A DNA stretch of 64,000 nucleotides from Nocardia inohanensis NBRC 100128. GTDB lineage: Bacteria > Actinomycetota > Actinomycetes > Mycobacteriales > Mycobacteriaceae. Under the pieces are notes generated by a model. The model was not told the origin of the DNA and made no database searches. It worked only from the letters and a program-made list of their open reading frames with translations. The DNA lies in the NCBI RefSeq assembly GCF_001612945.1, contig NZ_BDBK01000016.1, positions 248,001 to 312,000 on the forward strand, in the 5' to 3' direction. Position numbers and translations under genes: made by a program. Within the stretch, counting starts at the first letter, position 1, and every line of letters starts with the position of its first letter. Of the stretch, positions 1 to 9,286 are shown one piece after another.

Positions 1-231
1 CCGCGGATACCAGTAGTAGCCGTGATGGTGGTTGCCGTAGTGCGGGCGGGCGGCATCGGTGATCAAGCCGTCGCCGGTGTCGGCCGCGGCGACCGACGGG
101 TCGGGATCGGTGAGTGGAATATCGGCCGAAGCCGGAACCACAACTGCGGTAAGCGGAATCAAGGCAATAGCTCCGACGGCCGCCACTCGTGCGAGCGCCT
201 GCCGGGGAGTCGTGAACTTAGCGGATTTCAT
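1..231 (-). CDS. small secreted His/Tyr-rich protein, 3' end cut by window edge
   Basis: Reads leftward off the window from ATG at 231, with no stop in the 77 codons present. The N-terminus has a few basic residues, then a hydrophobic run and an Ala-rich stretch ending PASA around residue 36, as in a Sec signal peptide. The mature part starts acidic (DPDPSV) and ends, at the window edge, in a His/Tyr cluster (HYGNHHHGYYWYPR) that could bind metal. I do not recognise the family and do not know how much is missing. The reading frame is clean and the start sits behind a purine-rich GGAAGAG. Confidence 0.6.
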   Translation of the reverse strand, partial: MKSAKFTTPRQALARVAAVGAIALIPLTAVVVPASADIPLTDPDPSVAAADTGDGLITDAARPHYGNHHHGYYWYPR

Positions 232-367
232 GTCCGGTAACTCTTCCGCAGAGTTAGTGCGACTCGCTATGACCTCACGGCGAATTAGGGGATCCAGGGG
301 GCTTCACGAGATCCCGAATGTGCCCTCAGGCACCGTGTTTCGCTATCCTTCGTCACATCGATCGAGG

Positions 368-1042
368 TCATTGTGCTGTCGACGGAGCTGTCGGTCGGTC
401 CGGAAACCGTTGTCCCACTGAGGTCCGCGCCAGGGGCACCCCGATAGCCAGGATGCCGAGATAGGCGAGACCGCCGACGGTGGCGGTGCTGCCCCAGCCA
501 TTGGCGGCGTAGAAGTTGGCGGGGGTGTTCCCGAAATAGAGGGACGGGATGAAGAGGGCGTTGATGACCGCGAGGGCGTAGGCGAGGCGGGCGGTCCAGG
601 CGGGGAGCAGGCGGGTTCGGGTGAGGGCGAAACCGAGGGTGGCCCAGAAGAGTGCTTCGAGTATGCGCGAAATGCTGCCGTACAGGATGTAGGTGCCGCT
701 GACGGCGATGGTCGGGTCGATCGGTTCGGGTGACTGGATGGCGGCTCCGGTCTCGAGACCGAGACCTACGAAAGCCATTGCCATCCATAGCGATCCGGCG
801 CTGGTGAGCAGTGATCCGATGAAGTCGAGGGTGGGGTCGGCGCGCTTCACCAGCTGCCCGAAGCCGGTGATGAAGACGACCGTCATCGTCATCCCGGCCA
901 TGCCGAATACGGTGCGGGTCAAGATATTCCAGTCCGGGGGCGGGCCGCCGTAGATGAAGTAGAGGGGGAGTACGACGAATGTGCAGGCGGCGGCGATGAG
1001 GGCGGCCGTTCCGGTGATCCGGCGGAGGGTGGCTGTGTCCAT
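368..1042 (-). CDS. multi-pass membrane protein of unknown function
   Basis: 224 aa with about six hydrophobic segments (for example near residues 12-32, 45-60, 80-98, 115-130, 150-165 and 185-205), joined by short loops and ending in a polar Ser/Thr/Pro-rich tail. It looks like a small integral membrane protein of the DUF4386 kind, but I would not insist on the family. It is divergent from the TetR-type regulator starting at 1123. Its start codon lies only 7 bases from a perfect 21-bp palindrome, so that regulator probably represses it. Translation probably starts at the ATG at 1042. Confidence 0.7.
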   Translation of the reverse strand: MDTATLRRITGTAALIAAACTFVVLPLYFIYGGPPPDWNILTRTVFGMAGMTMTVVFITGFGQLVKRADPTLDFIGSLLTSAGSLWMAMAFVGLGLETGAAIQSPEPIDPTIAVSGTYILYGSISRILEALFWATLGFALTRTRLLPAWTARLAYALAVINALFIPSLYFGNTPANFYAANGWGSTATVGGLAYLGILAIGVPLARTSVGQRFPDRPTAPSTAQ

Positions 1043-1049
1043 ATCCGCA

Positions 1050-1070
1050 ATAGTATAAGACTTATACTAT
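1050..1070. promoter_or_regulatory. 21-bp palindromic operator between TetR regulator and membrane protein
   Basis: Perfect inverted repeat: arms of 10 bases (ATAGTATAAG at 1050-1059 and its complement at 1061-1070) around a single A. It lies between two divergent starts (1042 and 1123) and includes TATACT/TAGTAT elements that resemble -10 boxes. This is the usual layout for autoregulation by a TetR protein; the regulator bound is inferred from adjacency. Confidence 0.75.
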
Positions 1071-1122
1071 AAGCGGTATGCTAAAGTTTGCGATCGGTAT
1101 TACCGCCGATCGGAGGTGGTTT

Positions 1123-1869
1123 ATGGCGGACCGCAAGCGGCCCGATGACCTGGCTCGGCTGTGGCGGGTGAACACCGGCTCGGGTTTGGGCCGGCGGGCC
1201 GAGCTGGATGTGGATCGGGTCGTCGCGACGGCGGTGGAGTTGGCCGATCGCGCGGGCCTGACGGGTGCGACCCTGCCCAAAATCGCAGCGGCGCTGGGTG
1301 TTACGCCGATGTCCCTGTACCGTCATGTCGGCTCGAAGGACGAACTCGTGGGCCTGATGGCCGATGCCGCCTTCGGCCCCGCGCCCGATCCGGTGGAACA
1401 GCCGTGGCGGGACGCGTTGACGGCGTGGACGGCGGCGCAGCGGGCGGTCTACGAACAGCACCCGTGGCTCGCGCAGCTGCCGATCAGCGGACCGCCACGC
1501 GGCCCCCATGCCATCGCCTGGATGGACGCCGGCCTGCGCGCCCTGCGCCCCACCGGCCTGGACTGGGCCGCCAAGATCGGCGTGATCACCGTGGTCGGCG
1601 GCTACGTCCGGCAGGCGTACGTCATGAACCGTCAGCTGGCAGAGAGCTGGGACGCCGCCGAGGTCGACGAAGCGCAGGCGCTGCGAAACTATGTCGGCGA
1701 CTTGACCGGTCTCGTGGATTCGGCTCGATTTCCCGATATCGCAGCACTTTTCGATTCGGGTCTGTTCGAATCAATTCCCGCCCAACCGGAATCGGCCGAA
1801 GGCGACTTCACCTTCGGCCTGAATCTGATCCTCGAAGGAGTCGCCGCCGAGGTGCAGCGCGCTCAGTAG
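1123..1869 (+). CDS. TetR/AcrR family transcriptional regulator
   Basis: 248 aa from ATG 1123, chosen over the upstream in-frame ATG at 1078 because GGAGG lies six bases before it. The N-terminal helix-turn-helix covers roughly residues 29-75 (ALGVTPMSLYRHVGSKDEL is the recognition-helix signature). The rest is an all-helical ligand domain of the TetR_C (tetracycline-repressor C-terminal) type. It is divergent from the membrane protein at 368-1042 with a palindromic operator between them, so it probably represses both genes. Its stop overlaps the convergent SDR gene by 7 bases. The inducer is unknown. Confidence 0.85.
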   Translation: MADRKRPDDLARLWRVNTGSGLGRRAELDVDRVVATAVELADRAGLTGATLPKIAAALGVTPMSLYRHVGSKDELVGLMADAAFGPAPDPVEQPWRDALTAWTAAQRAVYEQHPWLAQLPISGPPRGPHAIAWMDAGLRALRPTGLDWAAKIGVITVVGGYVRQAYVMNRQLAESWDAAEVDEAQALRNYVGDLTGLVDSARFPDIAALFDSGLFESIPAQPESAEGDFTFGLNLILEGVAAEVQRAQ

Positions 1870-2633
1870 TGCGTGCCGCCGTCGATGCGGATCTCGGTAC
1901 CGGTGATGAACTTGCCGTCATCGGAGGCCAGCATGGCCACCACGCTGGCCACGGTGTCCGGCGAAGCGAAGCCCTGCCCGATGCCCGGGGCCAGCTTCAT
2001 GAACAGCGACAGATCGGCGTCGGCGGGCAGCCCCGGGCCGCGCCCATCGGTCATATCGCTCGAAATCGACCCCGGCGCCACGGCGACCACGCGCAGCCCC
2101 TGCTTGGAATACTCGGCGGCGAGCGCGTGCGTCATCGACATGATGCCGCCCTTCGACGCCGCGTACGCCGACATGTACGGGTGCGCGAAGAACGCGGACG
2201 TGGAGGTGAAATTGACGATCACACCCTGGTCCGACTCCAGCAGCGCGGGCAGCGTCTCCCGGATCATGAGGAACGTGCCGGTCAGGTTCACCGTGATGAT
2301 CCGGTTGAAGTCTTCCAGCGGCATCTCGTGGGTGTGCGCCGAGCGCAGGATGCCCGCCGCGTTGATCAGCGCATCCAGCCCGCCGAGCGTCTGAACTGCC
2401 TGCGCCACACCATCTTTCACCGACTCTTCATCGCCGATGTTCACCGTCACGGTGCTCAGCCGCTCGGCATTGCCCCGCTCGGCAGCCTGTTTGGCGGTCT
2501 CCGCCAGCCCCGCCTCGTTGATATCGGCGGCGACCACCCGCCCGCCCTCGCTCAGAATGCGATGCACGGTAGCCCGCCCGATACCCGAACCCGCGCCGGT
2601 GATGAGTACTCGGCGATCGGTGAAACGCTCCAT
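1863..2633 (-). CDS. SDR family oxidoreductase
   Basis: 256 aa, the normal length for a classical short-chain dehydrogenase/reductase. It shows the Rossmann glycine motif TGAGSGIG (residues 12-19), the NAAG motif, a Ser in the active-site strand and the catalytic Tyr-x-x-x-Lys (YAASK). A C-terminal GGTHY-type end is typical of the family. It would catalyse NAD(P)-dependent oxidation or reduction of an alcohol/ketone; the substrate cannot be told. It is divergent from the TetR gene at 2758, with a palindrome between, so it is likely under that regulator's control. Confidence 0.88.
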   Translation of the reverse strand: MERFTDRRVLITGAGSGIGRATVHRILSEGGRVVAADINEAGLAETAKQAAERGNAERLSTVTVNIGDEESVKDGVAQAVQTLGGLDALINAAGILRSAHTHEMPLEDFNRIITVNLTGTFLMIRETLPALLESDQGVIVNFTSTSAFFAHPYMSAYAASKGGIMSMTHALAAEYSKQGLRVVAVAPGSISSDMTDGRGPGLPADADLSLFMKLAPGIGQGFASPDTVASVVAMLASDDGKFITGTEIRIDGGTHY

Positions 2634-2685
2634 TGCGACCTCTCCTAATTGGTTCTTCAGCCTCTACCTGACACGCTACGCCTAC

Positions 2686-2702
2686 ATGGCACGTCGTGCC
2701 AT
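2686..2702. promoter_or_regulatory. 17-bp palindromic operator between SDR and TetR genes
   Basis: Perfect inverted repeat with 8-base arms (ATGGCACG / CGTGCCAT) around a central T, in the 124-bp divergent spacer between the SDR start (2633) and the TetR start (2758). Its position and symmetry fit a TetR operator. Confidence 0.7.
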
Positions 2703-2757
2703 AGTGGCATCCCATCGACTAGGATCGTTGTCGAACCCGCAGCTCACAGGAGGCGAA

Positions 2758-3372
2758 GTGCCCGCAACCCCTACGCCGCGCCTCACCTTGGCCGAGCGTC
2801 GCAAGGCCGAAACCCGCCTCGATATCGCCCGCACCGCCGCCCGCCTCTTCGCCGAGAACGGCACCGCCGCGGTCACCGCCGAACAGATCGCCGCGGAATC
2901 GGGCATCGGCCTGCGCACCTTCTACCGCTACGCCCGCACCAAAGAGGACGCCGTCGAGCCGATGCTCGCCGCGGGCGCGCAACGCTGGCTCGCGGCCATC
3001 GCGGCGGGCCCGCACCGCCTGCCCACCCTCGCCGAACTCGAGACCGCCGCCGTCGCCTCCATGACCGCGGACGGCAACGACGACGACCTCGAGATCACCC
3101 GCGGCCTGCTCCGCGCCATGGACGGCGACCCGGCGCTGCGCGACGTCTGGCACCGCATCAATATGGAGGGCGAACGCGAATTGCGAAGCGTCCTGGCCGA
3201 TCTCACCGGTCCGGACACCGACCCCTTGCGCCTGCGACTGCTGGCGGCAGCCGCCGCCGGTGCCATCCGAATCGCCCTGGAACAGTGGGCCGCCATCGAT
3301 TCGCCATCCGCCGCCGAACTCCCCGCCGCACTCGTCTCCCGCTGCCTGCACGCCCTGGCCGCCGGAGTCTGA
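2758..3372 (+). CDS. TetR family transcriptional regulator
   Basis: 204 aa from GTG 2758, six bases after AGGAGG. The N-terminal HTH spans about residues 17-62 (FAENGTAAVTAEQIAAESGI followed by LRTFYRYARTKEDAV). The C-terminal part is helical and Ala/Leu/Arg-rich with no recognisable ligand motif. It is divergent from the SDR gene with a perfect 17-bp palindrome in the spacer; the likely role is repression of that enzyme and of itself. Confidence 0.85.
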   Translation: MPATPTPRLTLAERRKAETRLDIARTAARLFAENGTAAVTAEQIAAESGIGLRTFYRYARTKEDAVEPMLAAGAQRWLAAIAAGPHRLPTLAELETAAVASMTADGNDDDLEITRGLLRAMDGDPALRDVWHRINMEGERELRSVLADLTGPDTDPLRLRLLAAAAAGAIRIALEQWAAIDSPSAAELPAALVSRCLHALAAGV

Positions 3373-3473
3373 TCGGCGTTTTGCCACCGCCCCCACCGGT
3401 ATCCGGCGCTAAGGTGTCGATCGGTCGCCCGGCGACTTCTCGGCTACCCGTTTCGCACCCGGACCCGGAGGTT

Positions 3474-4421
3474 GTGTTGCGTCGTATCTGGAGTCGCCTG
3501 AGCCTGGCCCTCACGGCGGTCACCGCACTACTGGTCACCGGCGGCACCGCCGCTGCCGAACCCACCCAGCTTCCGGTCAACTACTCGGTACTGCAATGGT
3601 TCTCGGACACCAACAACGCCAAGCCGCCCTACAACCCGCCCGGCGGCAACGACTGGTCTTGTCTCCCCGACGCCGCCCACCCCCGCCCCGTCGTCTTGGT
3701 GCACGGCATCACCGGCAACGGCGCCGGCTGGCCCGCCATGTCCCCCCTCCTGCACAACTACGGCTACTGCGTCTTCTCCGTCACCTACGGCATCTACCCC
3801 GGCCAAGCCGGCCTCATCGCCGGCATGGGCGGCCTGGAACCGGTCCCACAGTCCAGCACCGAATTACGAGACTTCGTAAACCGCGTCCTCGCCACCACCG
3901 GAGCCGACAAGGTAGACCTCCTAACCTGGTCCGAAGGCACCCTGGTAGCCGCCAACTACCTCCTCTTCGACGGCGGCAACAAGGCAGTAGCCCAATCCTT
4001 CAACCTAGTCCCCATCTGGGCCGGCACCCAAGCCGCCGACCCCCTGATAAACGCCGCCTACGGCCTCGGCGTCCAAGCCCCCGTCTTCGCCGCCCTCCGC
4101 CCCATCTGCCAAGGCTGCGTAGACATGCTCCCCACCTCCCCCTTCATCCAAAACCTCCAAGCCGCAGGCGTTTACGCCCCCGAAGTCCACTACACCAACC
4201 TGGTAACCCGAGCCGACACCGAAGTAGTCCCCTACACCAGCGGCATCCGCGAAGCCCCCAACGCCACCAACATCGTCCTCCAAGACATCTGCCCCGTAAA
4301 CCTCGCCGGCCACAACAGCGTCTCGGTAGACCCCACCGTCGCCGCCCTCGTCCTCAACACCTTCACCCCCGACACCATCACCGAAATCCCCTGCGCCCCA
4401 AGCCCCACACCGTACATCTGA
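3474..4421 (+). CDS. secreted alpha/beta-hydrolase, lipase class 2-like
   Basis: 315 aa from GTG 3474 (TTG 3477 is also possible; GGAG lies just upstream). A Sec signal peptide ends near residue 28 (TAAAE). After it come HGITGNG (oxyanion-hole region), a nucleophile elbow read as TWSEG with Ser153, an Asp in RADTEVVPY and a C-terminal catalytic His in LAGHNS. The first Gly of the usual GxSxG is Thr, which some actinobacterial lipases tolerate. The product is probably an exported esterase or triacylglycerol lipase. Codon use is odd for this genome: several GTA, CTA and ATA codons and one rare TTA leucine codon (in SSTELRDF). Confidence 0.8.
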   Translation: MLRRIWSRLSLALTAVTALLVTGGTAAAEPTQLPVNYSVLQWFSDTNNAKPPYNPPGGNDWSCLPDAAHPRPVVLVHGITGNGAGWPAMSPLLHNYGYCVFSVTYGIYPGQAGLIAGMGGLEPVPQSSTELRDFVNRVLATTGADKVDLLTWSEGTLVAANYLLFDGGNKAVAQSFNLVPIWAGTQAADPLINAAYGLGVQAPVFAALRPICQGCVDMLPTSPFIQNLQAAGVYAPEVHYTNLVTRADTEVVPYTSGIREAPNATNIVLQDICPVNLAGHNSVSVDPTVAALVLNTFTPDTITEIPCAPSPTPYI

Positions 4422-4529
4422 CCCGAAATCGGTCATCGAATCGGTCATTCCGGTCACCCGAGTAACACCACCATCCGAACCGCGAATCATTCGCTAAGGT
4501 GCTGACGATTCTCGGATACAGGGGTGGCC

Positions 4530-6068
4530 ATGGCGGAAGAGTGGAAGTTCGACGTCCCGACGGTCGGCAGCAAACACCTTCCACCGGACCCCCGCTACAT
4601 GGAGGCACTGACCAGCCAGGGCTACGACTTCGAAGCCGCGGTCGCCGACCTCGTCGACAACTCCATCGACGCGGGCGCGAAAGACGTTGTCATCCACTTC
4701 CTCCGAGACGGCGACCGGTTGGTCAGCTTGCTCATCATCGACGACGGCGTCGGCATGACCGAGGAAGAACTCGACGTAGCCATGACCGTCGGTGGCCGCC
4801 GCAACTATCGGCCCGACGCCCTCGGCATGTTCGGCACCGGCCTCAAGTCGGCGTCGCTCAGCCACGCCAGAGCAGTCACCGTCACCAGCCGCACCCGCAC
4901 CAGCCGCCCCGCCGGTCGCCGCTGGGACATGGACCACGCCAAATCCGGATTCCAATGCGACATAGTCGATCCCGGCTATGCCCAATCCCTGATCGACCGC
5001 TACGCCGGCAACCCGATCACCTGGCAAGGCACCGTGGTGCGCTGGGACGGCGTCAAGGATTTCCCCCGCAACGGCGGCCCCGAGCAGACCGAACGTTACC
5101 TTTCCCGCACCATCAGCAAACTGGGCATGCACCTCGGCCTCCAACTACACCGCTTCCTCGCCCGCGGCACCTTCAACATCACCATCGCCGTGGAAGACAT
5201 AGCCACCGGCATGGTGGTCATGGATTTCGGTGTGCTCCCCGTAGACCCGTTCTCCTACCCCATTTCCGGCAACCCCGGCTACCCGCGCATCTTCAAAGCG
5301 GAACTTCCCTCGACCGGCGCCATCCCCCTACAAGCCCACATCTGGCCCCCGAAATCCTCGGTAGCCCAATTCCGCGGCATCGGCTCCCTCCTGGAAACCC
5401 AAGGCTTCTACCTCTACCGCAACGACCGCCTCGTCCAAGCCGGCGGCTGGAACAACTTCCGCCAACCAGAACAACACCACTCCCTGGCCCGAGTAGCAGT
5501 CGAACTGCCCCCGAACGCCGCCGACACCTTCCGCCTCACCGTCAAAAAAGACGGCGTCGAAATATCCCCGGAATTCATCACAGCCCTCGAACACGCCACC
5601 GACGACACCGGCCACACCTTCACCGAATACCTCGCCGCCGCCGACACCACATACCGCGACGCCCGCAAACGCGCAGGCGTAGAACGCAAACCGGTAATAC
5701 CACCCGGCAAAGGCTTGGACCCCGACATCCGCGAAGTGATCGCAGAAGAACTCCCGCCCCTGCCCGGCGAGGACCCGATCACCTTCAAATGGCAAGCCCT
5801 GGAAGGTGATTCCTTCTTCGACCTGGACCGCGAGGAACGTATGATCATCCTCAACCAGAAATACCGCCCCGCCCTGCTCGGCGGCCGTCGAGGCACCCTC
5901 AACGACGTACCCATGGTCAAATCCCTCCTCTACCTGACCGTCCACGAACTGTTCCAACGGGAACGCATAGGCCCGCGCGACAAAGACAACCTGCAACTCT
6001 GGCAATCGGTACTGCTGGCCGCCGCCCGCGCCGAAATGGATCGTCTCGGCGATCGGGATGGAGAATGA
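4530..6068 (+). CDS. MORC-like GHKL ATPase (defence island)
   Basis: 512 aa from ATG 4530 (GTG 4524 would add two residues). The N-terminal GHKL/Hsp90-type ATPase fold shows the N-box DLVDNSIDAG (residues 40-49), the DDGVGM motif (71-76) and the glycine lid GMFGTGLKSASLS (99 onward). This is the signature of the prokaryotic MORC/MutL-like ATPases that Iyer and Aravind linked to restriction-type systems with Z1 helicases. The C-terminal third is rich in charged residues and has no visible nuclease motif. Its stop overlaps the start of the Z1 gene (ATGA at 6065-6068), so the two are translated together. It probably uses ATP to clamp or remodel DNA with the Z1 protein. Confidence 0.85.
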   Translation: MAEEWKFDVPTVGSKHLPPDPRYMEALTSQGYDFEAAVADLVDNSIDAGAKDVVIHFLRDGDRLVSLLIIDDGVGMTEEELDVAMTVGGRRNYRPDALGMFGTGLKSASLSHARAVTVTSRTRTSRPAGRRWDMDHAKSGFQCDIVDPGYAQSLIDRYAGNPITWQGTVVRWDGVKDFPRNGGPEQTERYLSRTISKLGMHLGLQLHRFLARGTFNITIAVEDIATGMVVMDFGVLPVDPFSYPISGNPGYPRIFKAELPSTGAIPLQAHIWPPKSSVAQFRGIGSLLETQGFYLYRNDRLVQAGGWNNFRQPEQHHSLARVAVELPPNAADTFRLTVKKDGVEISPEFITALEHATDDTGHTFTEYLAAADTTYRDARKRAGVERKPVIPPGKGLDPDIREVIAEELPPLPGEDPITFKWQALEGDSFFDLDREERMIILNQKYRPALLGGRRGTLNDVPMVKSLLYLTVHELFQRERIGPRDKDNLQLWQSVLLAAARAEMDRLGDRDGE

Positions 6069-9046
6069 CCGTGCAGCCTTCGCATTCCGTTGATGCCGTA
6101 CCTCGTTTGGCCCTGCACCATGCGGTGCTGTCGGACATGGTGGGCAGTCGCCCCAAGCGGCTCGTCCGAGCGATGGAATACCAGGCCGACGATATTGCCG
6201 GCGCGGCGCTGTATGCTACCGAAGCCGATTTCCAGCAGGCGCTGCGCGCCGCAGACTCCGGTGACCAGTTGCTGGAGATGTGGCGAAAGCAGTTGATGCA
6301 GTGGGACTTCGCCGAGCACCCGGCCTGGTCGTCCACCGAGCCGCGCACCGAGGAGCGTCGCAACGAGGTGTATCGAGCGCTGGCCATCGCACCTGAAACT
6401 GTCAAACTGCTCGACAACGGCTGCCCGCTGTCCCTCGCCGCCGCTCCCGTCGTCATCAGCAAGGTCTTCACGCCCTGGCGTACGAAGGAATCTCGGCACG
6501 GGCGCGAATGGTACTGGCCGCACTACAACAAACTGCTGTCGGAAAAGGGCTGGCCGCAGGAGGCCGTCGCGGCACTGGATATTGCCTCCGAGAGCGTGGT
6601 GGAGCGCTTGGCCGACCCGACGCGTTCGGATGCCTACCAGTCCAAAGGCTTGGTTGTCGGCTATGTGCAGTCCGGCAAGACCGCGAACTTCACCGGGGTG
6701 ATCGCCAAGGCCATCGATGCTGGGTATCGGCTGGTCATCGTCCTCGGTGGCACGTTGAACCTGCTCCGTGATCAGACTCAGCGTCGCCTGGACAAGGAAC
6801 TCGTCGGTCGCGAGAACATCCTCCGCGGTGCCAGCGAATTCGAAGCGGACTACTATGACGATCCCGAATGGATCCAGCGCGAGTTCGTCGAGTTCGGTGC
6901 CATGCCATCGGCTTTGGGCGGATTCGATATCGTCCGACTCACCACCCGAGGCAACGACTACAAGGCCCTACTACAAGGCATCGTCGCGCTGGAATTCGAG
7001 AAGCAGGAACCGGCGCTACCGCTCTGGGACGCCCGCAACCTGCACCGTTCCTCTGCCCGCCTGATGGTCGTCAAGAAGAACAAGACCGTCCTCGGGAAAC
7101 TGGTGCGGGATCTCAAGAAGATCCGCACTCCACTCGACGAGATTCCCGTCCTCATCATCGACGACGAGTCCGACGAGGCATCCGTCAATACCTCCCGCCC
7201 CAAGCCCGACGTCGAACGCACCGCCATCAACCAGAAGATCTCCGAACTGCTGACGCTGCTCCCACGCGCCCAATACGTCGGCTACACGGCCACGCCGTAC
7301 GCGAACGTGTTCATCGACCCCAGCGACACCGCCGATATCTTCCCCAAAGACTTCATCATCTCCCTCCCACGCCCCGCGGGATACATGGGTGCAGCCGACT
7401 TCCACGACCTGGACGGCGAAGACCCCGACGAAGAACGAACTTTCGCCAACTCGAACGAACTGGCGCATGTGCGCGATGTGATCGTCGAGGACGAAGACGA
7501 CACCGCGCCCTTGGAACGCGCGATCGACATGTTCGTACTCGCCGGTGCGATGAAGCTGTATCGCCAGCACGTAGATGGCCTGGGCGACAACTACTTCCGC
7601 CACCACACGATGCTCATTCACGAATCCAACTGGGTGGAGGTACACCGCGAGCTCAGCGGCCGAGTCAACGAACTGTGGTGGAGGGCTGGCTATTCCAGCT
7701 CCCGCGGCCACGAACGACTACGCGCCCTCTTCGACACCGACATCGCCCCGGTATCGGCGAAACGGGCCGGTGACTTCTCCATTCCGCCGTCATACGATGC
7801 TCTCCAGAAGTGGGTCGGTGTCGCGGTCCAGAACATCAGCGGCGACCAACGCCCTATCCTCGTCATCAACGGTGACAAGGACCTCAACGACGACGCAGAC
7901 TTCGACCGTCGCTCCATCTGGAAGATTCTCATCGGCGGCCAGAAGCTGTCCCGCGGCTTCACCGTCGAAGGCCTGACCGTCTCCTATTTCCGCCGCCGCT
8001 CCGCCAACGCCTCCGCCCTCATGCAGATGGGCCGCTGGTTCGGCTTCCGCAAGGGCTACCGAGACCTGGTTCGCCTCTACATCGGCCGTGACGAGGACAA
8101 CGGCAAACAAGGCGTCGACCTCTACAAGGCGTTCGAAGCCGTATGTATGGACGAGGAGAGCTTCCGCAACGAACTCGAACAGTACGCCGTAATGGTCGAC
8201 GGCGTACCTCAGGTGACCCCCGCCCAGGTACCTCCTCTTGTCTCCCAACACCTTCCGACCCTCAAGCCGACCAGTGCCAACAAGATGTACAACGCCAAGC
8301 TGGTCGAAATCCGCTCACCCGGCCTTTGGCGTGAACCCTTCGGCTACCCCAGCCGCCCAGCCGATCTCCGTCACAACACCGCCCTCTGGTCTCCGATATT
8401 CGATCAACTCTCCAACGACACAACAGATTTCACCTACAACTTTCCGGGGAAGGACATCCGGCACCGCGTCACAGCCTTGACCGGTCGCCTCACCCCCGAA
8501 TCCTTCCTGGAAATCGTCGACCGCATGCGCTGGCTGGTGCCCGGCCAGTTCGACCCCCACATCGAATACCTCGCCTCCATCACTCGTGGTCCGAGCCCCC
8601 AGGTGGACGACTGGATCGTCCTAGCTCCCCAAACCATGCGTGGCGCAACCAAAGACGTCATCCTCGGCAACTCCGCCCGCCCGTTCACTCGCTGGGAGCG
8701 AGTCCGCCGCCGCGACCCCCTCTTCGGTGCAATCTCCACCAGCCGCCATCGCAGCATCGCCATGCGTATCGCGGGCGGCCTGCCCGACTCCGGCGACCCC
8801 AACACCGAAAACCTTGTGTCCATCCGCCGCGGCGCCGTCATGATCTACCCGGTGGTCGAACCCCGCTTCAGCGCCGATGTCTCGCCCGAAGGCCACATCG
8901 ATCCGGGCAAATTGGTCATCGGCTTCGGCTTCGTAGCCCCGGCATCAGCCCGCGGTCACGACGACCGCGTTGTCCGCTTCACGACCATAGATTCGTCGGA
9001 GGAAGCCATAGTCGAAGTCCACGACGACGAGGATCAGTCGTCGTGA
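6065..9046 (+). CDS. Z1-domain superfamily 2 helicase-like ATPase
   Basis: 993 aa. Walker A is GYVQSGKT (residues 199-206), the Walker B/DEAD-like motif is IIDDESDEAS (about 364-373), YTATPYAN follows as a motif III-like segment, and QMGRWFGFRKGY (around 655) provides a motif VI-like arginine. This combination and length fit the Z1 family (PF10593), associated with MORC-type ATPases in restriction-modification-like systems. It starts inside the last codons of the ATPase gene (ATGA). I see no methyltransferase gene and no separate PD-(D/E)XK gene of the type that usually accompanies Z1/MORC pairs. A 240-bp gap follows before the next gene, so the downstream genes may have their own promoter. 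Confidence 0.85.
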   Translation: MTVQPSHSVDAVPRLALHHAVLSDMVGSRPKRLVRAMEYQADDIAGAALYATEADFQQALRAADSGDQLLEMWRKQLMQWDFAEHPAWSSTEPRTEERRNEVYRALAIAPETVKLLDNGCPLSLAAAPVVISKVFTPWRTKESRHGREWYWPHYNKLLSEKGWPQEAVAALDIASESVVERLADPTRSDAYQSKGLVVGYVQSGKTANFTGVIAKAIDAGYRLVIVLGGTLNLLRDQTQRRLDKELVGRENILRGASEFEADYYDDPEWIQREFVEFGAMPSALGGFDIVRLTTRGNDYKALLQGIVALEFEKQEPALPLWDARNLHRSSARLMVVKKNKTVLGKLVRDLKKIRTPLDEIPVLIIDDESDEASVNTSRPKPDVERTAINQKISELLTLLPRAQYVGYTATPYANVFIDPSDTADIFPKDFIISLPRPAGYMGAADFHDLDGEDPDEERTFANSNELAHVRDVIVEDEDDTAPLERAIDMFVLAGAMKLYRQHVDGLGDNYFRHHTMLIHESNWVEVHRELSGRVNELWWRAGYSSSRGHERLRALFDTDIAPVSAKRAGDFSIPPSYDALQKWVGVAVQNISGDQRPILVINGDKDLNDDADFDRRSIWKILIGGQKLSRGFTVEGLTVSYFRRRSANASALMQMGRWFGFRKGYRDLVRLYIGRDEDNGKQGVDLYKAFEAVCMDEESFRNELEQYAVMVDGVPQVTPAQVPPLVSQHLPTLKPTSANKMYNAKLVEIRSPGLWREPFGYPSRPADLRHNTALWSPIFDQLSNDTTDFTYNFPGKDIRHRVTALTGRLTPESFLEIVDRMRWLVPGQFDPHIEYLASITRGPSPQVDDWIVLAPQTMRGATKDVILGNSARPFTRWERVRRRDPLFGAISTSRHRSIAMRIAGGLPDSGDPNTENLVSIRRGAVMIYPVVEPRFSADVSPEGHIDPGKLVIGFGFVAPASARGHDDRVVRFTTIDSSEEAIVEVHDDEDQSS

Positions 9047-9286
9047 GGTTTGCCGGGAGGATCGATGGCGAGCGTGTTTGACGTGAGACTTGTTGGGAGC
9101 CAATGCATATGGGTCGAGCACCCCTGTCCTGCTGCTTTGCGCGATGAGCTCGGCGCCTCCCACGCCGCGAGTGGAAAGCGTGGTAAATATCGATGTGGTG
9201 AAGGTCAACTTGCGTCACGACTAGTGAAGATCCCGGAGTGGCTGCGCAGCCTTACCCCTGCGGGATCCGTACAGCGGAGAAGGAAC

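Noticed and set aside
2649..3473. Long frame joined upstream of the lipase
   Set aside because: It overlaps the TetR gene and lacks protein-like composition; the signal peptide starts at 3474.
9050..9286. Open frame continuing upstream of the EACC1-like gene
   Set aside because: No ribosome-binding site and no family-like sequence; the strong site and the conserved start are at 9287.
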